Assembly (NCBI GenBank): GCA_049688395.1
Contig: JBAVKQ010000127.1
Coordinates: 1 to 16,886, forward strand
DNA length: 16,886 nucleotides
Direction: 5' to 3'
Origin: Prado023 sp049688395
Lineage (GTDB): Bacteria; Actinomycetota; Actinomycetes; S36-B12; CAIYMF01
The notes beneath the pieces were generated by a model. It saw only the letters and a list, made by a program, of their open reading frames with translations. It was not told the origin of the DNA and did not search any database. Each line of letters begins with the position of its first letter. Within the stretch, counting starts at the first letter, position 1. Position numbers and translations under genes: made by a program. Below are positions 1 to 7,106 of this stretch, piece after piece.

Positions 1-1056
1 CTGCCGCGTACCCGGCCGCCCCGAGCGCGCGGATGGTGGGGGAGTGCGCGAGCAGCGCGGCGGCGGGGGGCAGCACGTAGGCGAAGGTGAGCAGGCTCGT
101 GGCGCCCGCCGATCCCACCGGGGAACCGAACGCCGCCCACAGCGACTTCGTATAGCCGTCGACGAGCTCGGGGCCGGTGGTGTACATGCGGCAGGTGGCC
201 AGGTCGGTTCCATCGGTCACGTTCGCCCGGCCACCGGCGGCCTTCACCGCCCGGGCCAGGGCGATGTCCTCGAGCACCTCGTGGCGCACTGCCCCGTGCC
301 CGCCGATCCGCTGGTGCGCCTCGGGCCGGATGACCAGGATCTGGCCGTTCGCCGCGGTCAGCGAGGGTCGGGCCGAGGACTCGGCCACCGTCAGCGGCAG
401 GGTGGTCAGCCACGACCACTGGAGCAGTGGCTGCACCAGGCGCTCGGCCCGGGTGCCGACCTGCTGACGCGGGTAGGGGCTGGCCAGGTCGAGGCCGGAG
501 TCGTGCATCAGGGCCGCGATCCGGGTCAGTGCGTCGGGCGCCAGGACCACGTCGGCATCGAGGAAGACGAACAGGTCCGGTGCCCAGGCGCCGGTGAACC
601 CGGGATCGGCGAGCCCGGGGTCGGCCAGGTCAGAGTGGGCGAGTCCGGGATCGGTCAGGGCAGGGTGGGTCATCGCGGCGTCGGCGAGACGCTGGCAGGC
701 CCACGGCTTGCCGAGCCACCCGGGCGGCGGTGGCCGATCCCCGCCGGCGAGCAGAGCGAATCGCGGATCGGCGCGCAGGTAGCCGGCCACCACCTCGTAG
801 GTGCCGTCGGTCGAGCCGTCGTCGAGCACGACGACCCGCATCTGCGGGTGACCCTGGGCAAGCAGGGCAACCAGGCAGGGTCCGATCCGCGCGGCCTCGT
901 CCCGGGCCGGGAGCAGCACGGCGATTCGCATGGACTCGGCCGGATCGCCGGGGGCCGGTCGAGGGGCACGGCGCAGGTGCCTGACGTTCCACGCGGTGTG
1001 CGCGGTCAGCGCTCCGGCCAGGGCGGTGGCTGCGGCGACGGCGACCAGGCCCGGCC

Positions 1057-1060
<4 letters not shown>
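1..1060 (-). CDS. Family-2 glycosyltransferase, CruG-like, C-terminus cut by window edge
   Basis: The frame stays open from an ATG at 1060 to the left edge, giving 353 codons without a stop, so the C-terminus lies outside. The N-terminus has a hydrophobic stretch (about residues 4-24), then the GT2 start at residues 45-56 (RIAVLLPARDEA) and a nucleotide-binding VLDDGSTDGT segment. The metal-binding DxD is in FLDADVV (D168, D170), followed by a HEVLEDIALARAVK segment typical of processive GT2 folds. The ATG overlaps the cruF stop as ATGA, so the two are translationally coupled. By family and context it probably adds a sugar to a hydroxylated carotenoid at the membrane, as cyanobacterial CruG does; the sugar and acceptor are inferred, not seen. 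An internal ATG at residue 44 is an alternative start that would remove the membrane anchor. Residues 131-155 are an odd five-fold pentapeptide repeat. Confidence 0.85.
601..675. repeat. 15-bp tandem repeat, five diverged units, inside the GT2 gene
   Basis: Five consecutive 15-bp units (601, 616, 631, 646, 661) share the pattern CxGgGTxGGxxAGxx on the plus strand. On the coding strand they give five pentapeptides of form [T/A][H/D][P/S][A/G/D][L/F], residues 131-155 of the glycosyltransferase. They sit immediately before the DxD loop. The unit is a multiple of three, so copy changes keep the frame. Confidence 0.8.
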
Positions 1061-1932
<872 letters not shown>

Positions 1933-1938
1933 ACGTCG

Positions 1939-1944
1939 AGTCTA
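1939..1944 (-). promoter_or_regulatory. Candidate -10 element (TAGACT) for a leaderless cruF transcript
   Basis: TAGACT fits the actinobacterial TANNNT -10 and ends 6 nt before the cruF GTG. No Shine-Dalgarno lies between. No convincing -35 was seen. Confidence 0.4.
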
Positions 1945-2018
1945 GATGGCGCCCGCCCGGCCGGCCGGCGAGCCCTGATCGATCGGTCCTCCACAGCCCG
2001 GATGTCGGTCCTGGTCGG

Positions 2019-2024
2019 TAGGCT
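2019..2024 (+). promoter_or_regulatory. Candidate -10 element (TAGGCT) for the VOC gene
   Basis: TAGGCT (TANNNT) sits 8 nt before the ATG at 2033, with no Shine-Dalgarno. It shares a 100-bp divergent intergenic region with the cruF promoter candidate. Confidence 0.35.
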
Positions 2025-2032
2025 GACGGCCC

Positions 2033-2437
2033 ATGGGTCTGCGTTGGTACACGGTCGTGATCGACTGCCGCGACATCGCCGCTCAGGCACGGTGGTGGGC
2101 CCAGACTCTGGACTACCGGATCGTCCACGAGGCCGAGGACGAGGTCGCCGTGATCCCGAAGTGGGCGTCGGTCGCGGAGATCGCGGATCCGGTCGTGTGG
2201 CGCGAGCAGCCCCAGGGGCTCGTGTTCGTCCCGGTCCCCGAGCGCAAGGCCGTCAAGAACCGCCTGCACATCGACCTGGCGCCGCACTCGTCGCAGGATC
2301 GGGACGCGCAGATCGCGGAACTGATCGCCCGTGGGGCAACCGTGGCCGATGTGGGTCGAGCCCGCGACGTCACCTGGACGGTTCTTGCCGACCCGGAGGG
2401 CAACGAGTTCTGCGTGCTGTCCGCGCGCAGTCGGTAG
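2033..2437 (+). CDS. VOC (glyoxalase-like) family protein
   Basis: A 134-residue single VOC-fold protein. It shows an N-terminal WYTVVIDCRDIAAQARWW start (beta strand, then a helix, as in actinobacterial glyoxalase-like domains). Further on are a central RLHIDLAP segment with H79 and a C-terminal DPEGNEFCVL with E125. His79 and Glu125 are at positions commonly used for metal binding in VOC enzymes. Such proteins include lyases, dioxygenases and resistance proteins; the substrate cannot be read from sequence. It is followed 48 nt later by the MscS gene on the same strand, so the two may be co-transcribed. Start choice: ATG with a near -10 element, so probably leaderless. Confidence 0.85.
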   Translation: MGLRWYTVVIDCRDIAAQARWWAQTLDYRIVHEAEDEVAVIPKWASVAEIADPVVWREQPQGLVFVPVPERKAVKNRLHIDLAPHSSQDRDAQIAELIARGATVADVGRARDVTWTVLADPEGNEFCVLSARSR

Positions 2438-2485
2438 ACCGATCCGGCCCGCAGCCACTGGCGCGGGCACGAGGCAGGAGTGGTG

Positions 2486-3415
2486 ATGCACGCGGGTGCA
2501 GTGCTGGCCGCCGCCGACCCCGACGAGCCCACTGTCGAGGAGGTGGTCGACTCCGTGCGCTCCATTGGCCAGACGGCCATCGATGCCGGCCCACGCCTCG
2601 GACTGGCCCTCGGCGTCGTGGTGGTCGGCTGGCTGCTGTCCCGACTGCTTCGGATGGCCCTGCGGGCCTGGTGGTCGCGGACCAAGTCGCCGAGCTTCGC
2701 GGTCGTGATGAGCAAGTTGGCGGGCTGGCTGCTCCTGGGCCTGGCGGTGCTGGCGGCCACCGCGGTGGCCTTTCCCTCCGTGAAGCCCGTGGACATCCTG
2801 GCCTCGTTGGGGTTCTTCTCCGTCGCAGTCGGGTTCGCCTTCCGCGACATCCTGGAGAACACGCTGTCCGGGGTCCTGCTGCTGCTGCGCCAACCGTTCC
2901 GGTCCGGGGACCAGATCCACGTGGCGGACCAGGCGGGCACGGTGAAGGCGATCACCGTGCGGGAGACCCAACTGCTCACCTTCGCAGGCGAGTTGGTCCT
3001 GATCCCGAACCGGGACGTGTACAAGTCCGTCCTGATCATCCCGACGCACTACCCGACGCGCCGGCTGGCCTTCACCGTGGGCATCGCCTACGAGAACGAC
3101 GCCGCGCAGGCCGTCGAGGTCCTGACCGCAGCGATGCGGGGGGTCGCGGACGTCGATGACGAGCGGAGCCCGGAGGCGCTGGTCGTGGCCCTCGGGGTCT
3201 CGACCGTGGACGTCGAGGTGCGGATCTGGTGCTCCTCGCGCGAACTCGACGGAACGCGGGTGCTCAGCGCTGCGATCGTTGCGGCCAAGGCGGCTCTGGA
3301 GCAGGCCGGTATCGAGATGCCCGCGGACATCGTCGTGCTGCAGGCCACCCCGAGCTTCAAGGCCGCGCTGCAGGGTGAGGGGGACGTCACCCCGGGCGGC
3401 GCGATCGCGCGGTGA
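2486..3415 (+). CDS. Small-conductance mechanosensitive channel, MscS family
   Basis: A 309-residue protein with three membrane helices (about 37-55, 77-96 and 101-134). The third is the pore helix with the Ala/Gly-rich LGFFSVAVGFAFRDILENTLSG pattern. It is followed by the MscS beta domain (PFRSGDQIHV, then GTVKAITVRETQLLTFAGELVLIPN) and an alpha/beta C-terminal vestibule domain. MscS channels open under membrane tension and release solutes on hypo-osmotic shock. Start choice: AGGAG at 2476-2480 lies 5 nt before the ATG at 2486. Two GTG codons at 2480 and 2483 are in frame, but the first overlaps the Shine-Dalgarno and the second is too close. The molecule is close to the size of compact MscS members, with no large extra domain. 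Confidence 0.92.
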   Translation: MHAGAVLAAADPDEPTVEEVVDSVRSIGQTAIDAGPRLGLALGVVVVGWLLSRLLRMALRAWWSRTKSPSFAVVMSKLAGWLLLGLAVLAATAVAFPSVKPVDILASLGFFSVAVGFAFRDILENTLSGVLLLLRQPFRSGDQIHVADQAGTVKAITVRETQLLTFAGELVLIPNRDVYKSVLIIPTHYPTRRLAFTVGIAYENDAAQAVEVLTAAMRGVADVDDERSPEALVVALGVSTVDVEVRIWCSSRELDGTRVLSAAIVAAKAALEQAGIEMPADIVVLQATPSFKAALQGEGDVTPGGAIAR

Positions 3416-3586
3416 CCGGAGGTGTTCCGGGGGCTGGAGCGCCGAACGTCCACGCCGAGCGACCGGACATCGACGCCGGCCGAAGGAATTGCGACGCGGA
3501 TGCGACTGACGTCGGCCTGCAGAGTGCCCCGGTTGGTGTGACACTGGTTACACGAGACGACTCCCAGGCCAGAGGCGGTGAGGACG
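3416..3586. other. Non-coding spacer between mscS and the small membrane ORF
   Basis: A frame opening at 3412 (GTGA overlap with the mscS stop) runs through here to 3747. Its third-position GC is poor and its product is featureless, so I do not call it. A short CCGGA-N5-TCCGG hairpin starts directly after the mscS stop (3416-3430) and could be a weak terminator. The spacer also holds the CRP-like inverted repeat listed separately. Confidence 0.4.
3537..3552. promoter_or_regulatory. CRP/Fnr-like operator candidate
   Basis: TGTGA-N6-TTACA differs from the CRP consensus TGTGA-N6-TCACA at one base. It lies 34 nt before the start of the 51-codon ORF. One site in a GC-rich genome could be chance. 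Confidence 0.3.
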
Positions 3587-3742
3587 ATGAGCGCACCACT
3601 GCTCTCCCCTCCGAGGGAAAATTCGAATCCGTTCGCGCACGTACCACCCGGGGAGGGCCTGGCCGTACGTGGCCTCCTCTTCGGGCTGCTGCTGGTCCTG
3701 CCCTTCTGGGTGCTCCTCGGCTTCCTCGCCGTGACCCTCTGA
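3587..3742 (+). CDS. Small hypothetical single-span membrane protein (51 aa)
   Basis: An ATG-started ORF of 51 residues. The first 28 are polar and Pro-rich (SAPLLSPPRENSNPFAHVPP). Residues 29-50 form one strong hydrophobic helix rich in Leu, Phe and Trp, and the protein ends right after it. GC at third positions is high in the membrane half. A purine-rich GGTGAGGA precedes the ATG, though the best Shine-Dalgarno match is only 2 nt away, or AGAGG 11 nt away. No family recognised. A CRP-like inverted repeat is upstream and a hairpin downstream, so it could be its own transcription unit. The opposite strand is also open here, but its product is Glu/Gln-rich and implausible. Confidence 0.5.
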   Translation: MSAPLLSPPRENSNPFAHVPPGEGLAVRGLLFGLLLVLPFWVLLGFLAVTL

Positions 3743-3782
3743 GGTAGCAGGTCGCGCGGCCGGCCCTGGCTGGTGTGCGCCG

Positions 3783-3808
3783 TGGGGCGGTTGGGCGCGG
3801 CCGCCCCA
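3783..3808 (+). terminator. Hairpin after the small membrane ORF
   Basis: TGGGGCGG and CCGCCCCA form an 8-bp perfect stem with a 10-nt loop, 40 nt after the stop at 3742. No T-tract follows, as is common in actinobacteria. The rest of the gap up to the GT4 start at 3983 shows no credible gene on either strand. Confidence 0.4.
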
Positions 3809-3968
3809 ATTGGGCGTGGGGGCCCGTGACGGGTAATGATGGTCCCAGCTCAGCGGCGTCGCCCATCTAGCGATCCGTTGGGTCAGCCCCTCGTCAGCCC
3901 ACCACGGCAGGCGGGGGGCGCTTGCGGTCAGGAGCACCGGCCCCGACTGCCACCAGAGGGCGCACCAC

Positions 3969-3974
3969 TAGTGT
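3969..3974 (+). promoter_or_regulatory. Candidate -10 element (TAGTGT) for the GT4 gene
   Basis: TAGTGT ends 8 nt before the GTG at 3983, with no Shine-Dalgarno. The bases that follow (GACCGGTC) resemble those after the VOC -10 (GACGGCCC). Confidence 0.4.
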
Positions 3975-3982
3975 GACCGGTC

Positions 3983-5245
3983 GTGAGAGTGGTGATCTGG
4001 CACGGCTATCTCCTGCACGGAACCGGCTCCAACGAGTTCTCCCGGGGGTTGGCGCGCACGTTGGCGTCCCTGGGCCACGACGTGGTGGTGCTCAGCCAGG
4101 ACCCCGACCCCGGCAGCCTCGATCTCGCCGGGGCAGGAGTCGGGCGCCCGGGACTGCCCGGACGGCTACCGGTGTTCGTCCTGGACCGGTACGCCGACAT
4201 GGAGCCCGCGCTGCTGCCCACCATGGCCCGCGCCGAGCTCGACGCCTTCGTCAGTGCGCAGGTTCGCGCCATCGCAGCGCTCGGTCCGGCGGACCTGCTG
4301 ATCAGCAACCATGCCCTGCTCGGCGGGCCGGTCGGGGCTGCCAGCGGGCTGCCGTACGTGGTCAAGGTGCACGGCTCGGAGCTGGAGTACGCCATGCGCG
4401 GCAACGCCGGGTTGTGCCGGTGGGCTGCCGAGACGCTCGCCCCGGCGCGGGCGGTCGTGGTCGGGTCGGCGCACATCGGGGCGGTGGTCACTGATCTGAT
4501 CGGGGCGCTCCCCGCGCCGGTGGAGGTGATCACCCCGGGGGTCGACGTCGTGATGATGGCGCCCGAGGCTCGCGAGGCGGCCCTCGACGGCCTGCTGCAC
4601 CAGTCGACGCTCGACCCGGACGGTCATGTCGACGAGCGGCTGCCCGACCTGGGCAACGCGGCCCGGCTGGAGGCGTTCCTCGCCGGATCGGCGCGGCCCA
4701 CGGTGGTGTACGTCGGCAAGCTGAGCCGGGAGAAGGGCGTGCACCTGCTGCTCGACGCGCTGCCCGGTCTGGGCGCTCGGGCGGTGGTCGTGGGGTTCGG
4801 TCCGGCGCGCGCTGAACTGGAGGCGCAGGCAGCCCGGCTCGGCGTGCGGGTGCTGTTCACCGGGCCGCTGGCCCACCGGCACCTGCGCCACCTGTGGGCG
4901 TTGGCCGACGCCAGCGTCGTCCCGTCGGTGTTCCCGGAGGCGTTCGGGATGGTCGCCGCCGAGGCCGCGGCGACCGGGTGCCCCCCGGTGGTGGCCCGCC
5001 ACAGCGGGCTGGCCGAGGTGGCTGCCGGCCTCGAGGCGCACCTGCCCGACGGTGTGTCGCTGGGGTTCGCCCGCGACGATGCCGCAGACCTGCACCGGGT
5101 CCTCGGGGCGATCCTCGAGCTGGCGCCCGAGCAGCGTGCGGCCGTGTCGGTGGGCGTCCGGGAGGCCGTCCTGGCGAGCTGGAGTTGGGAGCACGTCGCC
5201 CGGCGTTTCCTGGCCGCCGGGTTGCGCTCACCAGGAATTGGCTGA
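3983..5245 (+). CDS. Family-4 glycosyltransferase (GT-B fold)
   Basis: A 420-residue enzyme with both Rossmann halves. The N-terminal acceptor domain opens with VVIWHGYLLHGTGSNEFSR and a Gly-rich loop, with VKVHGSELEY at about 127-136. The C-terminal nucleotide-sugar domain carries VGKLSREKGVHLLL (244-257) and the E-x7-E signature in FPEAFGMVAAEA (E319, E327). GT4 enzymes are retaining transferases that build glycolipids, mannosides and wall polysaccharides; donor and acceptor are not evident here. Residues 190-225 look like an extra acidic insertion before the second domain. The GTG start has no Shine-Dalgarno but an upstream TANNNT, suggesting a leaderless message. The gene converges on the crtA-like gene. 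A role in glycosylating the carotenoid is possible but unsupported. Confidence 0.9.
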   Translation: MRVVIWHGYLLHGTGSNEFSRGLARTLASLGHDVVVLSQDPDPGSLDLAGAGVGRPGLPGRLPVFVLDRYADMEPALLPTMARAELDAFVSAQVRAIAALGPADLLISNHALLGGPVGAASGLPYVVKVHGSELEYAMRGNAGLCRWAAETLAPARAVVVGSAHIGAVVTDLIGALPAPVEVITPGVDVVMMAPEAREAALDGLLHQSTLDPDGHVDERLPDLGNAARLEAFLAGSARPTVVYVGKLSREKGVHLLLDALPGLGARAVVVGFGPARAELEAQAARLGVRVLFTGPLAHRHLRHLWALADASVVPSVFPEAFGMVAAEAAATGCPPVVARHSGLAEVAAGLEAHLPDGVSLGFARDDAADLHRVLGAILELAPEQRAAVSVGVREAVLASWSWEHVARRFLAAGLRSPGIG

Positions 5246-5287
5246 TCCGGACACCTGTGTCCGCGGGCGGCCGGGCGGTGTCCGGAT
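5245..5287. terminator. Bidirectional terminator hairpin between GT4 and crtA-like genes
   Basis: ATCCGGACACC (5245-5255) pairs perfectly with GGTGTCCGGAT (5277-5287), an 11-bp stem with a 21-nt GC-rich loop. The stem begins at the last base of the GT4 stop codon and lies 41 bp before the convergent crtA-like stop, so it can serve both strands. Confidence 0.75.
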
Positions 5288-5328
5288 TCGACAATTCTGC
5301 CGCTGGGCTGGGCTGGGTTCCTTCTCGG

Positions 5329-6051
5329 TCAGCTCGGATCAGACGATGCAGTCGGCAGGACGGGCTGACCGGCGACCGTGCCCTGCGCGTCCAGCAGCGC
5401 GAACCGGGCGAACAACTCCTCGGAGTACCAGTCCAGGGCTGCGGTCTGGGCGATCACCTGCTGGTGCGCGGGTCGGCGGTGGGCGAAGTCGGACAGGGCC
5501 GCACCGTCGGCCCAGGTCGAGAACGTGCCCTGCAGCCCGACCGGGGCCTCCCCGATCCCCATGGCGAAGGTCAGCCCGCCGCCGCCGTGCACGTCCAGGG
5601 CGACCGGGGAGACCGCTGACCAGAAGGTGCGCCACATGCGGGGCTTGATCCGCCCGCGGGTGACGGCGGCGACCGGACCGTCCCATCGGGCGGGGACCGG
5701 TGCGCCGAACGGTTCCTGACCCGCCCACCGGCCGCGACTGCTCAGCGGGCGCATGACCCAGGTGGCCGACTCGTCGGCGATCCGGTCCCAGTCCCGGGCG
5801 ATCCGGGATCCGGCCAGTCGCTGCGGGCCGGTCGGGTCGTCCCAGCACAGCAGCACGCCCCAGTGGTGGGCGTCGGCGTCGCGCGGGGTGAAGGTGCGGC
5901 CGGTCCCGGTGCCCAGGAGCTTGGCGAAGCGCACTCCCGGCAGGGCACGCGCCGGCCGGCGGTGCCGGGCCATGTGGGTGATCGCGGTGGGCACGTGTCG
6001 GGTGGGGACTCCCCAGATGTGCAGGCTCACGGCGGCGGGGATGTCAGACAT
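5329..6051 (-). CDS. CrtA-like protein (spheroidene monooxygenase family)
   Basis: A 240-residue soluble protein. It shows the CrtA family pattern: a LHIWGVP start, then an HMARHRR segment (26-32), the conserved RFAKLLGTGTGRTFTPRDAD block (41-60), the HHWGVLLCWDD strand, and a later RIKPRMWRTFWSAVSPV segment. CrtA of purple bacteria ketolates acyclic carotenoids at C2 using oxygen. Actinobacterial relatives are annotated from homology, and the substrate here is unknown. The frame is open far upstream (to 6912), but only the 6051 ATG gives the family N-terminus; everything before it overlaps the damage-inducible promoter on the other strand. A GATACT element 7 nt before the ATG and no Shine-Dalgarno suggest a leaderless transcript. 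With cruF and the GT2 gene nearby it supports local carotenoid modification. Confidence 0.8.
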   Translation of the reverse strand: MSDIPAAVSLHIWGVPTRHVPTAITHMARHRRPARALPGVRFAKLLGTGTGRTFTPRDADAHHWGVLLCWDDPTGPQRLAGSRIARDWDRIADESATWVMRPLSSRGRWAGQEPFGAPVPARWDGPVAAVTRGRIKPRMWRTFWSAVSPVALDVHGGGGLTFAMGIGEAPVGLQGTFSTWADGAALSDFAHRRPAHQQVIAQTAALDWYSEELFARFALLDAQGTVAGQPVLPTASSDPS

Positions 6052-6058
6052 GTGATCC

Positions 6059-6064
6059 AGTATC
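6059..6064 (-). promoter_or_regulatory. Candidate -10 element (GATACT) for the crtA-like gene
   Basis: On the minus strand GATACT is followed by 7 nt and then the ATG, so transcription would start at or next to the start codon. No clear -35. It is divergent from the translesion operon promoter. Confidence 0.35.
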
Positions 6065-6085
6065 CCGCTCACTGGGGACTGGGGG

Positions 6086-6114
6086 TTGACGGTGTCAGAC
6101 CGGGGGCGTACGGT
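6086..6114 (+). promoter_or_regulatory. Promoter of the translesion operon, with overlapping PafBC/RecA-NDp-like element
   Basis: TTGACG (6086-6091), a 17-nt spacer and TACGGT (6109-6114) form a good sigma-70-type promoter. Within the spacer, GTGTCAGAC (6092-6100) is followed by exactly 8 nt and then the TANNNT -10. This reproduces the layout of the mycobacterial RecA-independent damage promoter (tTGTCRgtg-N8-TAnnnT, bound by PafBC), with TGTCAG exact and the last two bases differing. The predicted start of transcription is near 6121. Confidence 0.65.
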
Positions 6115-6122
6115 GATCCCAG

Positions 6123-6140
6123 TTCGAACACCCGTTCGAA
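6123..6140. promoter_or_regulatory. LexA (SOS) box
   Basis: TTCGAAC-N4-GTTCGAA is a perfect 18-bp palindrome and an exact match to the actinobacterial LexA consensus TCGAAC-N4-GTTCGA. It begins about 9 nt after the -10 hexamer, at the expected transcription start, so bound LexA would block initiation of the DUF6504-HEPN-dnaE2-dinB operon. Confidence 0.93.
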
Positions 6141-6141
6141 T

Positions 6142-6231
6142 AAGTGTCAGGAACTGCCCCCGACCGGACCTGGCACTTGTGGGGATCGGTCTGCGCATCA
6201 GCGAGGGAAGCGCAGGCGCGCAGGCCGATCC
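6142..6231 (+). promoter_or_regulatory. Structured 5' leader with two hairpins
   Basis: Hairpin 1 pairs AAGTGTCAGG (6142-6151) with CCTGGCACTT (6169-6178), 10 bp including one G-U. Hairpin 2 pairs GGATCGGTCTGCGC (6183-6196) with GCGCAGGCCGATCC (6218-6231), 14 bp including one G-U. Both lie between the predicted transcription start and the DUF6504 start at 6282. No poly-T follows hairpin 2, so a simple attenuator is not clear. The function is unknown. Confidence 0.55.
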
Positions 6232-6281
6232 GCACACACCGCCGTCTTCCCCGGCATCGACGACTGCTGCAGGAGGACGCC

Positions 6282-6587
6282 ATGAGCCGCACCTATTCCG
6301 ACCCGATCGATGTCCGCCGGGTGCCCGACCAGAGCCCCGACGATAGCCCGACGCAGTTCCTGTGGCGCGGCCGGCTGTACGTGGTGCGCGCCGTGATCGC
6401 CCACTGGCTCGAGTCGAGTGCCTGGTGGGGCGGTTCGCGCCGGGCGCTGGAGGGGGCCATCTCCGCGCACGAGCACGAGGTGTGGCGAGTGGAGGCCCAG
6501 GCCGGTCGATCGGACTCCTGCGGGGTCTACGACCTGCGCCGGGACGTGGCCGCCGATCGCTGGGTGCTGGCCCGCGCGCTGGACTGA
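6282..6587 (+). CDS. DUF6504 family protein, ImuB-tail-like
   Basis: A 101-residue protein. The Shine-Dalgarno AGGAGG (6271-6276) is 5 nt before the ATG, which fixes the start although the frame is open upstream. Visible pattern: PIDVRR, QFLWRGRLYVVRAV (25-38), W42, W48-W49, VWRVEA (67-72), YDLRRD (83-88) and RWVL (93-96). This order (RFxWRG, WW, Y/WRVE, basic strand, RWxL) is what I recall for the C-terminal tail of ImuB, the non-catalytic Y-family partner of DnaE2. Here it stands alone as the first gene of the SOS operon. Role: probably an accessory or scaffold factor for translesion synthesis; that is inference. DUF6504 membership is fairly sure, biochemical function unknown. Confidence 0.85.
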   Translation: MSRTYSDPIDVRRVPDQSPDDSPTQFLWRGRLYVVRAVIAHWLESSAWWGGSRRALEGAISAHEHEVWRVEAQAGRSDSCGVYDLRRDVAADRWVLARALD

Positions 6588-6680
6588 CCGCCCGCGGATT
6601 CCTGCCCCCGATCACCCGAGTCGCCAGACAGACCCCTACGACCCTTTTCACCAGAGCGAGATAGGAGAGGAGCAGCCACC

Positions 6681-7097
6681 ATGAGTGCTGTCCCCATGAG
6701 CCCTCCGGTGCCCTACCAGGCCCGGGACCTGCTGGGCAGCGCGGCCCGGGGCCTGCTGGAGGCCTACGCGACCCCGGACCCTGCCCGCCGCTACGCCACC
6801 GCCCATCTGGCGGCACTGCGTGCGGCCGCAGCAGTGCTGGCGGCCCGGGCGCACCCGGTTCGGTCCGGGCGGATCCGCAGCGTGTGGGCGCTGCTGCCCA
6901 CGGTCGCCCCACAGCTGCAGGAGTGGTCGGCCTTCTTCGCGGCCAACGCCACGAAGCGGGCTGCCGCCGATGCCGGACTGCCGGTGGTCAGCCAGCGGGA
7001 GGCTGATGACCTCGTGCGCGACGCGGAATCGTTCCTGGTCCAGGTCGCCGCCGTGATCGGGGTCGACCAGCAGGCGATCCTGCCCGACGAGTTCTAG
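6681..7097 (+). CDS. SAV_6107-type HEPN domain protein
   Basis: A 138-residue all-helical protein with an AGGAG Shine-Dalgarno 8 nt before the ATG. It matches the SAV_6107 HEPN family: RDLLGSAARGLLEAY, then RYATAHLAALRAAAAVLAARA (37-57), then VWALLPTVAPQLQEWSAFFAANATKRAAADAG, and ending in an ADDLVRDAESFLVQVAAVIG helix. R37-x4-H42 fits the R-x4-6-H spacing of HEPN ribonucleases, but it sits early in the protein rather than in the usual late helix, so catalysis is uncertain. HEPN proteins are RNases or nucleic-acid-binding adaptors, often in defence and stress systems. Position: 93 nt after DUF6504 and 9 nt before dnaE2, so inside the SOS operon. Confidence 0.85.
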   Translation: MSAVPMSPPVPYQARDLLGSAARGLLEAYATPDPARRYATAHLAALRAAAAVLAARAHPVRSGRIRSVWALLPTVAPQLQEWSAFFAANATKRAAADAGLPVVSQREADDLVRDAESFLVQVAAVIGVDQQAILPDEF

Positions 7098-7106
7098 GGC
7101 TCGGCC

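Noticed and set aside
3625..3640. Second LexA-like box (TTCGAA followed by GTTCG)
   Set aside because: The half-sites are too close together for the TCGAAC-N4-GTTCGA spacing and one half is imperfect. It also lies inside the small ORF.
3412..3747. 111-codon frame overlapping the mscS stop as GTGA
   Set aside because: The overlap looks like coupling, but third-position GC is low for this genome and the product is featureless. The membrane ORF at 3587 in another frame is more convincing.
3548..3937. 129-codon minus-strand frame opposite the small membrane ORF
   Set aside because: The product is Glu/Gln/Pro-rich, no family is recognised, and no Shine-Dalgarno precedes it.
6144..6281. N-terminal extension of DUF6504 from a GTG at 6144
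   Set aside because: In frame but without a Shine-Dalgarno and rich in Arg/His of shadow type. AGGAGG 5 nt before the ATG at 6282 decides the start.
6052..6912. Upstream extension of the crtA-like frame to 6912
   Set aside because: The extra residues show no family similarity and overlap the SOS promoter, DUF6504 and HEPN genes on the other strand. The family N-terminus starts at the 6051 ATG.
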